Below are positions 26,940 through 36,205 of a stretch of 64,000 nucleotides of DNA, in pieces. The notes below the pieces were generated by a model. That model was not told the DNA's origin. It made no database searches and saw only the letters and a list, made by a program, of their open reading frames with translations. The first letter of the stretch is position 1. Each line of letters starts with the position of its first letter. Source of the DNA: Paracoccus alkenifer (GTDB lineage: Bacteria; Pseudomonadota; Alphaproteobacteria; Rhodobacterales; Rhodobacteraceae); the NCBI RefSeq assembly GCF_900108405.1, contig NZ_FNXG01000002.1, positions 62,001-126,000 on the forward strand, given 5' to 3'. Position numbers and translations under genes: made by a program.

Positions 26940-27087
26940 CCGACCCAATTAATCGCCCCGCCCGCCCAGGTCCAGCCGCCGGCGCGCAGCTGCGGACAGA
27001 GAAACCTGGATTTCCGCCCATACCCCCTTGCACCCCTGCGCGCTTGCGTCTAAATCGCCCCGCACGGTCCCAGACGGACCGACCGGC

Positions 27088-27140
<53 letters not shown>

Positions 27141-27162
<22 letters not shown>

Positions 27163-28694
27163 TCCTCCCCGATTCCGGACCCTGCCTGCGCGGACCCGCT
27201 GTCGTCCGGCTGCGATTCCATTTGCAGCGCCGCGCGGGCGATCAGCGAGACGCCCCGGGCGATGCGGTCCTCGGGGATCGAGGAATAGCCCAGCCGGAAA
27301 TACGGGCACGGCCGGGGCGGGCGTTCGAAAAACGCCGCGCCCGGCTCGATCAGCACGCTGTCGCGTTGCAGGCGCAGCCCCAGCGCGTCGCTGTCGATCC
27401 CGTTCAGCGCCCGCACCCAGATGCTGGACCCGCCCTGCCGTGCGGCGCCGGCGATGCACAGATGCGGGACGTCCTGAAACGCCTCGACCAGCGCGGCGCG
27501 GCGCTGGCGAAAGACCTGCCGCAGCCGGACGATATGGGCGTCGTAATGGCCATAGGCCAGGAAATGCGCGGCAACGCGCTGCAAATGGCCGGGAACATGG
27601 CGCAGCATGATCGTGCGCAGCTCGCGGGCCTGGGCGATCAGCGGGGCGGGACCGACCATGTAGCCGATGCGCAGCCCCGGAAACAGCGACTTGGAAAAAC
27701 TGCCGACATAGATCACCCGCCCGTCGCCATCCAGCGACTTCAGCGCCGGCTCGGGCGGGGCCAGATAGGACATCTCGAATTCGTAATCATCCTCGACGAT
27801 CAGGAAATCACGCTCGGCCGCAAGGCGCAGCAGCTCGCGGCGCTGGGCCAGAGGCATGGTCACGCCGGTGGGGATGTTGTGGCTGGGGGTCACCATGACC
27901 AGCCGCGCCTCGGCCGGGATCTCTGACGGCTCAAGCCCGTGGGCCCGGATCGGCTGGAAATGCACCGGGCAGCCGGTGTGGCGCAGGATCTCGGCGAAAT
28001 CGGGATAGCCGGGTTCCTCCATCACCGCCGGCCGCGCGGGACCGGCCAGCAGCTGCGCCAGCATGTAGAGCGCATTCTGGGCGCCGACGGTGATCAGCAC
28101 GTTTTCCGGCTGCGCCATGATCCCGCGGCGGGGCAGGGTGTTGGCGCAGATGAAATCCACCAGCAGCGGGTCGTCCTGGCCGTATTGATCCGCGGCCAGA
28201 TTGCCGAAATCGCGGCGCGAGGTGGACTGGCGCATGCATTCGCGCCACGCATTCAGATCGAACAGCGCCGGGTCCGCCTGCCCGTAGATGAACGAATAGC
28301 GATATTCCTGCCAGTTGGCAGGCTTGCGGATGACGCGGCGGCGGCGCGGGGCATCGCGCAGCCAGTCGTCCCAGTCCACGTTGCAGCGGCCCTGTCCCGG
28401 TTCGGGCTGGCGCAGCCGGCGGTGCGGCACGCTGTCGGCAACGACATGGCCCGACCGGGCGCGCGGCTCGACATAGCCGCCGGCGGTCAGTTCCTGATAG
28501 ACCAGCGTCACCGTCAGCCGCGAGATGCCCAGATGCCGCGACAGCTGCCGGGTCGAGGGCAGATGCGTCCCCGGCGGATAGCGGCGGTCGAGGATCAGCC
28601 GCACCAGCGCCGCCGACAGCTGCCCCTGTAACGTCGCGGCGGCGGATTTTTGCAGATAGACCGATTCGGGCGGGATGCGGTGGCTCTGGACCAT
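27141..28694 (-). CDS. tauR: Taurine regulator TauR (MocR/GntR family, PLP-dependent)
   Basis: The 517-residue protein joins an N-terminal GntR winged helix (about residues 20-85; STRQLSRHLGISRLTVTLVYQELTAGGYVE) to an aminotransferase-like domain. The PLP lysine is in GSFSKSLFPGLRIGY (about Lys335 from this start). MocR-type TauR in Rhodobacter activates taurine genes, probably sensing taurine through PLP. It is divergent from tauK across a 169-base gap with a direct repeat suited to its binding. The start at 28694 is chosen for homology; the frame is open to 28784. The final seven codons and the stop lie within the opposite-strand tRNA-Thr gene, so that tail (DGAVSED) may be recent or dispensable. 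Confidence 0.88.
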
Positions 28695-28760
28695 GTGGCT
28701 GCTGCGTCTTTCCCCTTGCTGCTGCTGCGCCCGGATGCGGGTTTTCGCCGCGACCCCGGC

Positions 28761-28794
28761 AACTGGACATATCGTTTGCATCAACTGGCGATAT
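28761..28794. promoter_or_regulatory. Candidate TauR operator (22-bp-spaced direct repeat)
   Basis: AACTGGACATAT (28761-28772) and AACTGGCGATAT (28783-28794) match at 10 of 12 positions and repeat every 22 bp, two helical turns. They lie 67 to 92 bp from the two divergent start codons. Rhodobacter TauR is reported to bind CTGGAC-type direct repeats upstream of taurine genes, which fits the AACTGGAC core seen here. Confidence 0.65.
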
Positions 28795-28830
28795 GCGCGG
28801 CTGCGTCAAGATGTCATCCCTGCGTCACGA

Positions 28831-28850
28831 CCGGCCAGGGGAGTGGCCGG
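28831..28850 (+). promoter_or_regulatory. Leader hairpin just before the tauK ribosome site
   Basis: CCGGCCA-GGGGAG-TGGCCGG is a perfect 7-bp stem. It ends 3 bases before the GGGAGGT ribosome site of tauK and could modulate translation or mRNA stability. The role is inferred from position. Confidence 0.35.
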
Positions 28851-28863
28851 CATGGGAGGTAAC

Positions 28864-29877
28864 ATGACCTATCTGTCGAAAACGATGCGCGGCGCAGCCG
28901 TTGCGGCGCTGCTGGCGACGCTGACCGCCGCCCCGGCCGTGGCGACCGAATTCAAGGTGGCTGTCGGCGACGGCGCCGGCGGCACGCAAGAGGCGCTGGG
29001 CAAGACCTTTGCCGCGGCCCTGGCGGAAAAATCCGGCGGCAAGCACAGTGCGCGGCTGTTCCTGAACGGCCAGCTCGGCGACGAGCAGGACACCGTCGGC
29101 GCCGCCGCGACCGGCACGCTGGATTTCTCGATCCTTGCGATCAACAACATCACGCCGTTCTCGCCCGAGGTCGGCTCGCTGACCCTGCCTTATGTGATCC
29201 TGTCGCTTGAGGATGCGGAAAAGGTCACCCAGGGCCCGATCGGCCAGCGGCTGGTGGACAAGACCATCGAGAACGCCGGCGTCCGCATCATCGGCTGGGC
29301 CTATTCCGGCTTTCGGGTGCTGACCAATTCCTCGCAACCGGTGTCCACCGTGGCCGATCTTCAGGGGCTGGTGATCCGGGTTCCGAAGAACGAGATCATG
29401 ATCGAGACCTACAAGTCCTGGGGCATCAGCCCCACGCCGATGGCATGGTCCGAAACCTTCGCCGCGTTGCAGCAAAAAGTCGTCCACGGGCAGGACAACC
29501 CGTATATGACCGTCAACGCGATGAAGTTCTACGAAGTCCAGAAATACATCACCGACCTGCGCCACATCTTTTCGATCGAGCCGCTGATCGTCAGCGAACA
29601 GCTGTTCCAGTCGCTGTCGCCCGAGGAACAGCAGCAGGTGCTGGATGCCGGGCACGAAGCGACGCTGGCCTCGGCCGAGTTCCTGCGCAACGAAGAGGCC
29701 CGGATCCGCGAAGAGCTGGTCGCCCGCGGCATGGAAATCACCGAACCCGCCGACGGCGAGAAAGAGTTCATGGACCGCGCCATCGCCGGCGTCTGGCCCA
29801 AGTTCTACGACAGCGTGGGCGGCAAGGACGAGGTCAACGCCGTCATGGCCGAACTGGGCCGGCCGGCGGTCGAATGA
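28864..29877 (+). CDS. tauK: Taurine TRAP transporter, periplasmic binding protein
   Basis: The 337-residue DctP-type solute receptor has a signal peptide (about 1-26, ending APAVAT) and the family signature LQGLVIRVPKNEIMIETYKSWGISPTPM, where the Arg normally binds a carboxylate or, here, presumably the sulfonate group. It delivers taurine to TauLM. The GGGAGGTAAC ribosome site and the ATG at 28864 are clear. It is the first gene of the taurine operon. Confidence 0.9.
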   Translation: MTYLSKTMRGAAVAALLATLTAAPAVATEFKVAVGDGAGGTQEALGKTFAAALAEKSGGKHSARLFLNGQLGDEQDTVGAAATGTLDFSILAINNITPFSPEVGSLTLPYVILSLEDAEKVTQGPIGQRLVDKTIENAGVRIIGWAYSGFRVLTNSSQPVSTVADLQGLVIRVPKNEIMIETYKSWGISPTPMAWSETFAALQQKVVHGQDNPYMTVNAMKFYEVQKYITDLRHIFSIEPLIVSEQLFQSLSPEEQQQVLDAGHEATLASAEFLRNEEARIREELVARGMEITEPADGEKEFMDRAIAGVWPKFYDSVGGKDEVNAVMAELGRPAVE

Positions 29878-29966
29878 CCCCGCGGGCGTTTCGCCGCTGA
29901 TCGCGGGCGCCCCATGCGGCGCCTGCTGATTTTCCAACCGACCGACCCCTTCCCGGAGGCCGAACG

Positions 29967-30509
29967 ATGACTGCTGCCCTGTGGCAACATCTCGACAAGC
30001 TGGAAAGCTATATCTGCCGGATCCTCCTGGCCGTGTTCGTGACGCTGCTGTTCGTGCAGATCGTCGCGCGTCAGGTGTTCGGGTTCTCGATCACCTGGAT
30101 CGAGGAATTCTCGGTGATCCTGTTCGTCTGGTTCGCCTATTTCGGCGCCAGCTATGCCGCGCGCATGGCGGCCCACAACCGCGTCACCTTTCATATCAGG
30201 ATGATGCCCCGCCAGCTGGGCCGGATGGTCGAGGCGGTGGGCGACCTGTTCTGGGTGATGTTCAATGTCATCTTCATCTTTTACGCGATCCGCTACATCG
30301 GCGCGCTGAAGCCCTTTGTTAAGGCGCAGACGCTGGGCTGGCCGATGAAATGGCTGATGGCGCCGATGGTCGTCGCCTTTGTGCTGATGACGCTGCGCAT
30401 CCTGCAAGTGAATTATCTCAAGCTGGTTCTGGGCGTCGACCCGCGCGACCCCGACGAGGTCGAGATCGAGCTTGCCCAGCAGGAACTGCCCGAGCGGGGG
30501 AAATTCTGA
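29967..30509 (+). CDS. tauL: Taurine TRAP transporter, small membrane subunit
   Basis: The 180-residue DctQ-type protein has four hydrophobic helices: ICRILLAVFVTLLFVQIVARQVFG, FSVILFVWFAYFGASYAARM, LFWVMFNVIFIFYAIRYI and MAPMVVAFVLMTLRIL. The ITWIEEFSVILFVW segment is the usual DctQ core. It pairs with TauM to form the inner-membrane carrier. tauM starts directly after its stop. Confidence 0.9.
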   Translation: MTAALWQHLDKLESYICRILLAVFVTLLFVQIVARQVFGFSITWIEEFSVILFVWFAYFGASYAARMAAHNRVTFHIRMMPRQLGRMVEAVGDLFWVMFNVIFIFYAIRYIGALKPFVKAQTLGWPMKWLMAPMVVAFVLMTLRILQVNYLKLVLGVDPRDPDEVEIELAQQELPERGKF

Positions 30510-31850
30510 ATGGATAACGCAATCATTCTGGTCCTGTTCGGGACGTTCGGGTTCCTGCTGGTGCTGGGCGCGCCGATCTCGGTCGGGCTTGGGGTCTCGG
30601 CGCTGGCGGCGATGTGGTATCTGGGCGACAACCCGATCAAGATGGTCCAGATGGCCTGGTCCTCGGTGGGTTCGTTCCCGCTGATGGCGCTGCCGGCCTT
30701 TATCCTGGCGGGCGCGCTGATGGAGGCCGCGGGCGTCAGCCGCCGCCTGATCAACGTCGCCGAAAGCCTGGCCGGCCCCTTTACCGGTGGAATTTCCGCG
30801 GCGACGGTGCTGGCTTGCGTGTTCTTCGGCGCGATTTCCGGCTCGGGCCCGGCTACCACCGCCGCGGTCGGGATGCTGATGATCCCGGCGATGGTGCGCG
30901 CGGGCTACGACCGGTCCTATGCGGCCTCGGTCACGGCGGCGGCCGGCGGGCTGGGCATCGTCATCCCGCCTTCGATCCCGATGGTCATCTTTGGCATCTC
31001 GGCGATGGGCTTGCAGGCCCCGCCCGACGCGGTCGAGAAATTCGGCCAGTTCCAGACCGTATCCATCTCGAAACTGTTCATCGCCGGTTTCCTGCCCGGT
31101 TTCGTGATGGCCGGATCGCTGATGCTGGCCAATTACATCCGCTGCCGGCGGCTGGGCTATCACGGAGGCGCCGAGCCGCTGTCGGCCCGCGCGATCCTGC
31201 GCACGCTCTATCAGGGCTTCTGGTCGATCCTGGCGCCGCTGGTGATCCTGGGCGGCATCTACGGCGGGTTCTTTACGCCCACCGAGGCCGCGATCGTCGC
31301 GATCTTCTATACGCTGTTCGTCGGCATCTTCATCTACCGCGAGGTCAATCTCAAGGAAATCGTGGTCGCGCTTGAGGCCACGACCTGGCTGACCGGGCGG
31401 GTGCTGCTGGTGCTGTTCACCGCCACGATCTTTGGCCGCATCCTGGTGGAAAACCAGATCCCTGCGCATCTGGCCAACAGCCTGCTGTCGCTGATCGACA
31501 GCGTGCCGGTGATCTGGGCGATCCTGATCGTCTTTCTGCTGGTGGTGGGGATGTTCATGGAAACCCTGGCCGCGATCATGATCCTCGTGCCGGTGATGGT
31601 GCCCGTCGCCTATTCCGTCGGCATCGACCCGATCCATTTCGGCATCGTGATGATCTGTTCGCTGTCGGTCGGCTTTGTCACCCCGCCGCTGGGCGAGAAT
31701 CTGTTCATCGCCTCGGGCATCTCGAAAATCGACATCGAAAAGATCGCGGTCCGCGCGCTGCCCTTCATCCTCGCCCTCGTGCTGGCCATCGCGGTGATCG
31801 CGGCCGTGCCCGGGATCTCGCTGTGGCTGCCCCGCGCGATGGGCTATTGA
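30510..31850 (+). CDS. tauM: Taurine TRAP transporter, large membrane subunit
   Basis: The 446-residue DctM-type permease has about 12 helices. Signatures are LPAFILAGALMEAAGVSRRLI, FFGAISGSGPATTAAVG, AAAGGLGIVIPPSIPMV and GGFFTPTEAAIVAIFYT, with GFVTPPLGENLF near the C-terminus. It uses the sodium gradient to import the substrate bound by TauK. Its ATG abuts the tauL stop (TGAATG). Confidence 0.92.
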   Translation: MDNAIILVLFGTFGFLLVLGAPISVGLGVSALAAMWYLGDNPIKMVQMAWSSVGSFPLMALPAFILAGALMEAAGVSRRLINVAESLAGPFTGGISAATVLACVFFGAISGSGPATTAAVGMLMIPAMVRAGYDRSYAASVTAAAGGLGIVIPPSIPMVIFGISAMGLQAPPDAVEKFGQFQTVSISKLFIAGFLPGFVMAGSLMLANYIRCRRLGYHGGAEPLSARAILRTLYQGFWSILAPLVILGGIYGGFFTPTEAAIVAIFYTLFVGIFIYREVNLKEIVVALEATTWLTGRVLLVLFTATIFGRILVENQIPAHLANSLLSLIDSVPVIWAILIVFLLVVGMFMETLAAIMILVPVMVPVAYSVGIDPIHFGIVMICSLSVGFVTPPLGENLFIASGISKIDIEKIAVRALPFILALVLAIAVIAAVPGISLWLPRAMGY

Positions 31851-31862
31851 CCGGAGTTTCCC

Positions 31863-32378
31863 ATGATCGAGATCAGGCCGATCAAGACCCTGCTCTATGC
31901 CACGGACCTGTCCGAGGGCGCGATCTACGCCCTGCGCTACGCGGTGCGGATGGCCGAGCAGCTGGACGGCAGGCTGCATGTCGTCCACGCGCTGCGGCCG
32001 CTGTCGCAAGAGGCGCGGATCACCCTGCGCACCTATGTCACCGACCCCGAGATGCGCGATGCCGCGGTGCGCGACCGCCTGGCCACCGCCCGCGAGGTGA
32101 TGGCCGAGCGCCAGCGCAGCTTCTGGGACGAGACCGACCCGCAGAAGGTCGCGCGCCGCGACCGCATCGCCTCGATCGAGATCATCGAGGGCCAGCCGGC
32201 CGAGGTGATCCTGACCCATGCCTCGGCGCTCGGCGCCGACATGATCCTGATGGGCAGCCACGAACACGGGCTGGTCCACACTTTCCTGGGAACAGTGGCG
32301 ATGCGGGTCATGCGCCGCGCGCACATCCCGACCCTGATCATCCCCTATCCCGATGCTTCCGAAAGGCCGAACCGATGA
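31863..32378 (+). CDS. Universal stress protein (UspA family) in the taurine operon
   Basis: The 171-residue protein has IKTLLYATDLSEGAIYALRYAVRMAEQLDGRLHVVHAL at the N-terminus and the ATP-binding end ILMGSHEHGLVHTFLGTVAMRVMRRAHIPTLIIPYP (G-2x-G-9x-G region). Such proteins are often found with TRAP transporters, where they bind nucleotide and may tune uptake; TeaD of the ectoine system is an example. The tauX start overlaps its stop by 4 bases (ATGA). Confidence 0.87.
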   Translation: MIEIRPIKTLLYATDLSEGAIYALRYAVRMAEQLDGRLHVVHALRPLSQEARITLRTYVTDPEMRDAAVRDRLATAREVMAERQRSFWDETDPQKVARRDRIASIEIIEGQPAEVILTHASALGADMILMGSHEHGLVHTFLGTVAMRVMRRAHIPTLIIPYPDASERPNR

Positions 32379-32803
32379 CCAAGACCCTGACCGCCGACGA
32401 CCTCAAGGCGACTTTCGATGCCTTCAACCGACATGACATCGACGGCGTGATGACCCATTTCGACGAGGATTGCGTGTTCTATACCGTCGCCGGCGACGCG
32501 GAACACGGCACCGAGATCCGCGGCCGCGACGCCATTGCCCGCGCCTTTGAGGGCGTCTGGACCACCATGCCGGACGTGCAATGGGCCGACCACGAACATT
32601 TCATGTCGCAGGACGGCAGCCGCGGCGTCAGCCAGTGGACCTTTCGCGCCACCAACCCCGACGGCACCCGCACCGAGGTGCAGGGCGCCGATCTGTTTCG
32701 CATCCGCGACGGCCGGATCGTCGAGAAACAGGCGATCCGCAAGCAACGCCCGCCGGTGGCTGCTGCCGCCGGCACCGCCGCCACCGCCAACCCGGCCAGG
32801 TAG
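32375..32803 (+). CDS. tauX: Taurine dehydrogenase small subunit (SnoaL/NTF2-like fold)
   Basis: The 142-residue SnoaL-like protein contains TFDAFNRHDIDGVMTHFDEDCVFYTVAG, GRDAIARAFEGVWTTMPDVQW and GADLFRIRDGRIVEKQAIRKQ. Its position before the FAD protein and the order TRAP-usp-X-Y-xsc-Z-pta match the TauXY taurine dehydrogenase of Rhodobacter/Paracoccus, which oxidatively deaminates taurine to sulfoacetaldehyde. The exact contribution of the small subunit is not defined. An Ala/Thr/Pro tail of about 20 residues ends the protein. Confidence 0.82.
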   Translation: MTKTLTADDLKATFDAFNRHDIDGVMTHFDEDCVFYTVAGDAEHGTEIRGRDAIARAFEGVWTTMPDVQWADHEHFMSQDGSRGVSQWTFRATNPDGTRTEVQGADLFRIRDGRIVEKQAIRKQRPPVAAAAGTAATANPAR

Positions 32804-32816
32804 GACACCCACGACC

Positions 32817-34205
32817 ATGCTGGAAACACCCAAGCGCGGCAACGCCGGATATGATCCGCTGTATGACCCGATGACCGCCCGCACCCTTGGCCGGGGCAGC
32901 GACTATGCCCCGACCTACTGGATCGGTACCGCCGGCGCCGCTCCGCCCGACGACGGCCCCGTGACCGGCGATTTCGACGTGGAATGCGCGGTCATCGGCT
33001 CGGGCTATACCGGGCTGAACTGTGCCATGGCGCTGACCCGCGACCTGGGCATCGAGACCGTGGTGCTGGAAGCGCATGGCACCGCCTATGGCTGTTCGAC
33101 CCGCAATGGCGGGCAGGCGCAGTTTTCCGCCGGCCGGCTCAAGCGCAGCCAGTGGATCGACCGCTGGGGGCTGGACGTGGCCCGGCGCCTGCACGGCGAG
33201 ATGCTTGAGGCATTCGACTATTGGCGCGCCCAGATCCGCGACCATTCCATCGACTGCGAGCCGCAGGACGGCGGGCATTACTATATCGCGCACAAGCGCT
33301 CGGTGATGCCGGGGCTGGAGGCCGAGGCGGCGCTGCTGCGCGACAGGTTCGGCTATGGCGCCCGCATGATGACGCGCGACGAGCTGCACGAGCAGGTGGT
33401 CCGCGACCACGAGGCCCAGGGCGCGATGTTCGAGCCCGACGGGGTGGGGGTCCATGCGGCCAAGCTGGCCTTTGGCTATTGCCGGGTCGCGCGCGAGAAC
33501 GGCGCCCGCGTCCATGTCGACAGCCCCGTGGACGGCTGGGAATACCGCAACGGCGTCCACCACCTGCGCACCCCGGGCGGCACGGTGCGGGCGCGCCGGG
33601 TCGCGGTGGCGACCGCCGGCTATGCGCCGCGCAGCCTGCACGCCCGGCTGCGCGACCGGCTGCTGCCGATCATGTCGAACAGCGTGGTGACGCGGGTGCT
33701 GACCCAGGCCGAGCTGGCCGAGATCGGGGCGCAGGTGCATTCGCCGCTGACCGACACGCGCACGCTGCGCCATTACTATCGGCTGCTGCCCGACAACCGG
33801 TTGCAGATCGGCTCGCGCGCGGCGATCACCGGCCGCGACGCCGCCAACCCCCGGCACCTCGCCAGCCTGCGCGAGGGCATGGCCCGCAAGTTCCCCGTCC
33901 TGCGCGGGGTCGAGCTGGACTACAGCTGGTGGGGCTGGGTCGATGTCAGCCACGACATGATGCCCCGCATCACCGGGCTGCGCGACCTGCCGGGCGCCTA
34001 TTACGCGCTGGGCTACGGCGGCAACGGCGTCATGTATTCCGCCATGGCCGGCCGCCGCATGGCGCAGCTGGTCGCCGGGCAACCCGTCCCCGACCTGCCC
34101 ATCTTCGGCACCGAGCTGAAGCACGAGGGCTGGAAAACCCCGTTCCGCCGGCTCGGCCAGTGGGGCCTTTATCAACTCTATCACTTCCGCGACGAGCGCC
34201 AGTAA
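32817..34205 (+). CDS. tauY: Taurine dehydrogenase large subunit (FAD-dependent)
   Basis: The 462-residue DAO-fold oxidoreductase has an FAD site, ECAVIGSGYTGLNCAMAL (GxGxxG), at about residue 60 and GCSTRNGGQ shortly after. SWWGWVDVSHDMMPRI and YYALGYGGNGVMYSAMAGR form the C-terminal flavin site. With TauX it deaminates taurine to sulfoacetaldehyde and ammonium, passing electrons to the respiratory chain, probably through a cytochrome c-like acceptor. The start at 32817 is selected because homology begins there; the frame is open upstream within tauX. Confidence 0.88.
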   Translation: MLETPKRGNAGYDPLYDPMTARTLGRGSDYAPTYWIGTAGAAPPDDGPVTGDFDVECAVIGSGYTGLNCAMALTRDLGIETVVLEAHGTAYGCSTRNGGQAQFSAGRLKRSQWIDRWGLDVARRLHGEMLEAFDYWRAQIRDHSIDCEPQDGGHYYIAHKRSVMPGLEAEAALLRDRFGYGARMMTRDELHEQVVRDHEAQGAMFEPDGVGVHAAKLAFGYCRVARENGARVHVDSPVDGWEYRNGVHHLRTPGGTVRARRVAVATAGYAPRSLHARLRDRLLPIMSNSVVTRVLTQAELAEIGAQVHSPLTDTRTLRHYYRLLPDNRLQIGSRAAITGRDAANPRHLASLREGMARKFPVLRGVELDYSWWGWVDVSHDMMPRITGLRDLPGAYYALGYGGNGVMYSAMAGRRMAQLVAGQPVPDLPIFGTELKHEGWKTPFRRLGQWGLYQLYHFRDERQ

Positions 34206-34217
34206 GGAGAAATGACC

Positions 34218-35999
34218 ATGAAAATGACGACCGAAGAGGCATTCGTCAAAGTCCTCCAGATGCACGGCATCGAACATGCCTTCGGGATCATCGGATCGGC
34301 GATGATGCCGGTCAGCGACCTGTTCCCCAAGGCCGGCATCACGTTCTGGGATTGCGCCCATGAAACCAACGCCGGGCTGATGGCGGACGGGTTCACGCGC
34401 TCGACCGGCAAGATGTCGATGGCGATCGCGCAGAACGGCCCCGGCGTGACCGGCTTCGTCACTCCGATCAAGACCGCCTACTGGAACCACACGCCCCTGC
34501 TGCTGGTGACGCCGCAGGCGGCGAACCGCACCATCGGCCAGGGCGGTTTCCAGGAGATGGAGCAGATGCGCCTGTTCGCGGATGCCGTCTGCTATCAGGA
34601 AGAGGTGCGCGACGCCTCGCGCATCCCCGAGGTGCTGAACCGGGTCATCATGCAGGCGTGGCGCAACTCGGCCCCCGCGCAGATCAACATCCCTCGCGAT
34701 TTCTGGACGCAGGTGATCGATGTGGAACTGCCGCAGGTGGTGGCGTTCGAGCGGCCCTCGGGCGGCGAGACCGCGATTGCCGAGGCCGCGAAGCTGCTGT
34801 CCGAGGCGAAATTCCCGGTGATCCTGTCGGGCGCGGGGGTGGTGCTGGCGGGGGCGATCCCCGATCTCGTCAAGCTGGCCGAGCGTCTGGATGCGCCGGT
34901 CTGTTCCAACTATCAGCACAATGACAGCTTTCCCGGCGGCCACCCGCTGGCGGCTGGTCCGCTGGGCTACAACGGATCAAAGGCCGCGATGGAGCTGATC
35001 TCGCAGGCCGATGTGGTGCTGGCGCTGGGGACGCGGCTCAACCCGTTCTCGACCCTGCCGGGCTACGGGATCGACTATTGGCCCAAGGACGCCAAGGTGA
35101 TCCAGGTGGACATCAACGCCGACCGCATCGGGCTGACCAAGAAGGTGACGGTGGGCATCCAGGGCGATGCGGGCAAGGTCGCGCGCGGCATTCTGGCCGG
35201 TCTGGCGCCGGATGCGGGGGACTCGGGGCGCCAGCAGCGCCGCGACCTGATCGCGCAGACCCGTTCGCGCTGGGCGCAGGAGCTGTCCAGTCTGGACCAC
35301 GAGCAGGACGATCCCGGCACCGAATGGAACGCCGATGCCCGCAGCCGCGACGCCGATCTGATGTCGCCACGTCAGGCGTGGCGCGCGATCATGCAGGCGG
35401 TGCCGGCGGATGCCATCGTCAGCTCGGACATCGGCAACAACTGCGCCATCGGCAACGCCTATCCCAGCTTTGAGCAGGGGCGGAAATATCTGGCGCCGGG
35501 GCTGTTCGGCCCCTGCGGCTACGGGTTCCCCGCGATTCTGGGCGCCAAGGTCGGCAACCCCGACACGCCGGTGATCGGCTTTGCCGGCGACGGTGCCTTC
35601 GGGATTTCCATGAACGAGATGACCGCCTGCGGCCGCGAGGACTGGCCGGCGATCACCATGGTGATCTTTCGCAACTACCAGTGGGGCGCGGAAAAGCGCA
35701 ACACGACGCTGTGGTATGACAACAACTTTGTCGGGACCGAGCTGGACCGCGACACCTCCTATGCCGGGATCGCGCGGGCCTGCGGGCTGGAAGGCGTGGT
35801 CGTGCGCAGCCCCGAGCAGCTGACCGACGAGCTGCACAAGGCGGTCGAGCGGCAGATGGCCGAGGGGCGCACCACCTTTATCGAGGTGCTGCTGAACCAG
35901 GAGCTGGGCGAGCCCTTCCGTCGCGACGCGATGAAGAAACCCGTCGTCGTGGCCGGCGTCGACAAGGCCGACATGCGCCCGCAGCAAGGCGCGGTCTGA
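34218..35999 (+). CDS. xsc: Sulfoacetaldehyde acetyltransferase
   Basis: The 593-residue thiamin-diphosphate enzyme of the acetolactate-synthase superfamily has the N-terminal catalytic Glu region WDCAHETNAGLMADGFTR and the ThDP/Mg motif GFAGDGAFGISMNEMTACGREDWPAITMVIFRNYQWG (GDG...N). It converts sulfoacetaldehyde and phosphate to sulfite and acetyl phosphate. The Xsc assignment, rather than IlvB or Oxc, rests on the MKMTTEEAF start, the YQWGAEKRNT segment and the tau gene context. I preferred the ATG at 34218, 7 bases behind AAGGAGA, to the ATG at 34212. Confidence 0.95.
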   Translation: MKMTTEEAFVKVLQMHGIEHAFGIIGSAMMPVSDLFPKAGITFWDCAHETNAGLMADGFTRSTGKMSMAIAQNGPGVTGFVTPIKTAYWNHTPLLLVTPQAANRTIGQGGFQEMEQMRLFADAVCYQEEVRDASRIPEVLNRVIMQAWRNSAPAQINIPRDFWTQVIDVELPQVVAFERPSGGETAIAEAAKLLSEAKFPVILSGAGVVLAGAIPDLVKLAERLDAPVCSNYQHNDSFPGGHPLAAGPLGYNGSKAAMELISQADVVLALGTRLNPFSTLPGYGIDYWPKDAKVIQVDINADRIGLTKKVTVGIQGDAGKVARGILAGLAPDAGDSGRQQRRDLIAQTRSRWAQELSSLDHEQDDPGTEWNADARSRDADLMSPRQAWRAIMQAVPADAIVSSDIGNNCAIGNAYPSFEQGRKYLAPGLFGPCGYGFPAILGAKVGNPDTPVIGFAGDGAFGISMNEMTACGREDWPAITMVIFRNYQWGAEKRNTTLWYDNNFVGTELDRDTSYAGIARACGLEGVVVRSPEQLTDELHKAVERQMAEGRTTFIEVLLNQELGEPFRRDAMKKPVVVAGVDKADMRPQQGAV

Positions 36000-36205
36000 G
36001 CCGCGGCGGGGGTAGGGCGGGCCGGCCACGGCCGGACCCGCGCCCGCCCCGCGACCCGGCCTGCATCGGCTTTCGCCGGGCGGCCAAGGCTGCCTGACCA
36101 TGGGCGCATCATTTTCCGGCAGGGCCGCGCAGGCCCCGCCCTTTTCCCCGGCCGCGCGCATGTCGTGGCCGGGGATCGGAACTGCACAGCCGAAAGACCC
36201 TCATC

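Noticed and set aside
29805-32324. Minus-strand 839-codon frame opposite tauLM and usp
   Set aside because: Antisense to well-conserved transporter genes; low-complexity His/Asp/Arg/Gln composition is an artefact of codon bias.
36000-36205. Terminator between xsc and tauZ
   Set aside because: GC-rich inverted repeats are present, but without a T-run and with no clear single stem; I could not support a terminator or a separate promoter.
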